This document shows, one piece after another, positions 62,283 to 64,000 of a stretch of DNA of 64,000 nt. The translations under genes and the position numbers were made by a program. Below the pieces are notes generated by a model. It ran no database searches. It had not been told where the DNA came from and saw only the letters and a program-made list of their open reading frames with translations. Each line of letters starts with the position of its first letter. Within the stretch, counting starts at the first letter, position 1. Source of the DNA: Gordoniibacillus kamchatkensis (GTDB taxonomy: Bacteria > Bacillota > Bacilli > Paenibacillales > NBRC-103111); the NCBI RefSeq assembly GCF_000829455.1, contig NZ_JXAK01000028.1:1-64000 (forward strand), given 5' to 3'.

Positions 62283-64000
62283 ATGAAGAATAGACGCTCT
62301 TCCAGTACCATATTCATATTCGCATTCGTCATTGTGCTTGTTTGCGGAAATATGTTGTCTCTTGCCGGTTCGGACAACCAGCCCCGAGCCCGGGAGGGCG
62401 TTCTCGATCTGCGCGGCTGGAGCGAAGGGAAGCTGCAGGCGATCCAATTGAGCGGGGAATGGGAATTTTACCCGGAAGAGTGGGTAACGGATGCCGATGT
62501 TCGGGGAAATACGGGAGGAGACCGCCCTTCGCGTTTGGTGCAGGTGCCCGGCAAATGGAACGGGGCTGTCAGCGGCAAAGCGTTCGGCTACGGAACGTAC
62601 CGTTTGCATGTCGTTATGGATCAAAACGATGCCGGCCTGTGGGCTTTCCGGGTTCCGCTCGTTCGTTCTGCGCATCGGTTGTTCATCGGCAATGAAGAGA
62701 TCGGAGCAAGCGGCAGCCCTTCGGACGACCGTGCCCGCAATGTGCCCCGGGTCGCCCCTTACATCGCTTACAAAGAAATTCGCCAGTCGAGCTTTGACAT
62801 ATTTGTACAGGTCGCCAATTACGATCATGCCGTCAGCGGCGGTATCGTTCATTCGATCGAAATGGGGCCGCCGGCCCTCCTCAATGAAGAGCGCGGGCGC
62901 ATAGCCGCTTTCGAATTCGGAATCATTATCGTTTATCTTTTATTCGCTCTTATTTTCGCCATCATTCAGGTTCAGGCGCCTCGGAACGGGTGGATCTGTC
63001 TATCGCTTTTTTTCCTGTGCAACGCATTGGCTTTGTCGGATCAGGGAGAGCGATGGCTGCTGCGGTTGTGGCCCGGCCTGTCTTATCACTCGGTCGCTCA
63101 ACTCTACTGCCTTTCAGCAATTGGCTTCACCGTTTGCTTGTATTTGTTTGTCTGCCGTCGGAATGAGGGCATAAGAAGTCTTTTGTTCAAACGGGGATTG
63201 CTCCTGCTCGCCTCTGTTTCCGCAATTTGCACGTTTCTGTTGCCCACGCCGGCGATTACGGTACTTCTGCAATGCTGGGTATTCGTCTCGGCCGCCGTGC
63301 ACGTTTGGGTGCTCGTTGCTTTGTTCCGGAATTTGCGCCTGAGCGACAACTCTTGGATCGAGTTTTGCTCCTTCGTCCTGTTCTCGGTGCTTGCGCTATT
63401 GAATTTGCATTTCCAATCCGGGGCAAGCGAAGCGAATCTATGGTTTTTCATCCAGATGGTCGGCTTCTGCGCCGCCATCTCCATCCTCTTTTTGCAGCAA
63501 TATGTGCGCTTATATCGAAAAACAAAGGCGTTATCGCAAGAAATGCAGCGCAAGGACCGTTTCCGGAACGACTTCATGGCACGCATTTCGGAGCAGATGC
63601 TGACTCCTTTGAACGCCATCATCAGCATTGCGGATGCCAATCTGTATTCCTGCAAAGGGCTTTCTCCCGAGCAAAAGCGCGATTTGCGCCTGATCACATC
63701 AATCGGTTGGACGGCAAAACAGCTGGCAAGCGGCTTGCTCGATTTCTCGCGCTTGCGCGAAGGCGACATTGCGCTCCGCAAACGGCCGATCGAGCTGGCT
63801 GCCGTCGTGAACGATGCTATCGAACGATTTCGATATGCGGCCTTCTTCGGGGACAATGTGAAGCTTGAGAACGGCATTGAAGCGGATTTGCCTCCGCTTT
63901 TCGCCGATGAGCAGAGACTGCATCAAATCTTGTCGGGGATGATTCAATTTGCGGCCAAGACTTTGGCTGAAGGAACGGTATGCTTTCGCGCGCGTCCCGG
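62283..64000 (+). CDS. 7TMR-DISM sensor histidine-kinase-like protein, partial, lacking the phospho-histidine
   Basis: The frame is open from ATG 62283 (GGAGA upstream) to the end of the window, 572 codons. A signal/anchor helix is followed by an extracellular jelly-roll domain (GVLDLRGWSEGKLQAIQLSGEWEFYPEEW, FGYGTYRLHVVMD, RLFIGNEEIGASGSPS), seven membrane helices, and a coiled coil. The dimer helix reads DRFRNDFMARISEQMLTPLNAIISIADANLY. Kinases of this family have S-H-E-L-R-T-P-L, so Glu437 stands where the phospho-accepting His should be. An HATPase domain begins at the end of the window. Confidence 0.85.
   Translation, partial: MKNRRSSSTIFIFAFVIVLVCGNMLSLAGSDNQPRAREGVLDLRGWSEGKLQAIQLSGEWEFYPEEWVTDADVRGNTGGDRPSRLVQVPGKWNGAVSGKAFGYGTYRLHVVMDQNDAGLWAFRVPLVRSAHRLFIGNEEIGASGSPSDDRARNVPRVAPYIAYKEIRQSSFDIFVQVANYDHAVSGGIVHSIEMGPPALLNEERGRIAAFEFGIIIVYLLFALIFAIIQVQAPRNGWICLSLFFLCNALALSDQGERWLLRLWPGLSYHSVAQLYCLSAIGFTVCLYLFVCRRNEGIRSLLFKRGLLLLASVSAICTFLLPTPAITVLLQCWVFVSAAVHVWVLVALFRNLRLSDNSWIEFCSFVLFSVLALLNLHFQSGASEANLWFFIQMVGFCAAISILFLQQYVRLYRKTKALSQEMQRKDRFRNDFMARISEQMLTPLNAIISIADANLYSCKGLSPEQKRDLRLITSIGWTAKQLASGLLDFSRLREGDIALRKRPIELAAVVNDAIERFRYAAFFGDNVKLENGIEADLPPLFADEQRLHQILSGMIQFAAKTLAEGTVCFRARP

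Overview
The window looks like part of the chromosome of a spore-forming, moderately high-GC member of the Paenibacillaceae (Paenibacillus/Cohnella-like). This is inferred from strong AGGAGG-type ribosome binding sites, a GerPA/GerPF-type spore protein, an SLH-domain S-layer protein, 7TMR-type sensor kinases, a DUF445 protein, a glutaminyl-tRNA synthetase and small WYL-like proteins. No rRNA, tRNA, CRISPR array or prophage was found. Genes lie on both strands in short operons, and many units end in clear intrinsic terminators.

Layout. 1-1.24 kb: the 3' end of a group II intron, then gcvH and a sulfite-oxidase-like yuiH gene. 1.24-4.85 kb: an accessory patch built around repeated copies of the yuiH 3' tail. 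It holds two tiny holin-like type I toxins with predicted antisense antitoxin RNAs, a third toxin locus whose coding core has been deleted, a divergent NmrA-like oxidoreductase/TetR pair and a GerP-type gene. 4.9-11 kb: a B3/B4 protein and an EamA exporter divergent from a MocR regulator, then PadR, a pentapeptide-repeat protein and a 14-TM MFS exporter, which together look like a regulated drug-resistance unit. 11-17.8 kb: hydrolases, a WYL regulator, a methyltransferase, an amidoligase and small exported proteins. 17.8-24 kb: a GGDEF-EAL protein, an O-antigen-ligase-like protein and an SLH protein whose leader carries a c-di-GMP (GEMM-I) riboswitch and terminator. 24-30.5 kb: a TerC protein, then a tricarboxylate transporter (TctC-TctB-TctA) with its CitA/CitB-like two-component system. 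30.5-36.7 kb: regulators (TetR, leaderless MarR, TetR, AraC) each beside small enzymes. 36.7-38.7 kb: a lower-GC patch bounded by about 98-bp direct repeats. 38.7-47.7 kb: phosphoesterases, a TauE/SafE permease, an ECF42-type sigma factor with its YciI partner, and SelO. 47.7-50.5 kb: decayed gene ends (oxalate decarboxylase, Nudix), glnS and a repeat array. 50.5-58.2 kb: a large SH3/PepSY-type secreted protein, a chemoreceptor, an M29 aminopeptidase, and a DeoR-MurA operon. 58.2-64 kb: an IS200/IS605 fossil, DUF445, a NodB deacetylase flanked by two long palindromic repeats, and a partial 7TMR sensor kinase.

Two cautions apply. First, eight otherwise intact reading-frame junctions are broken, and every one is offset by exactly one missing base. 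That pattern looks more like systematic one-base deletions in the assembly than real gene decay, so the genes labelled frameshifted may well be intact in the organism. Second, all family assignments come from reading motifs by eye; no database search was run.

The strongest candidates for new biology are the toxin/yuiH-tail locus at 1.2-4.8 kb, the two leaderless regulator genes (padR and marR types) whose operators sit in the promoter, the riboswitch-controlled SLH protein beside a c-di-GMP enzyme, and the palindromic elements that bracket the deacetylase.
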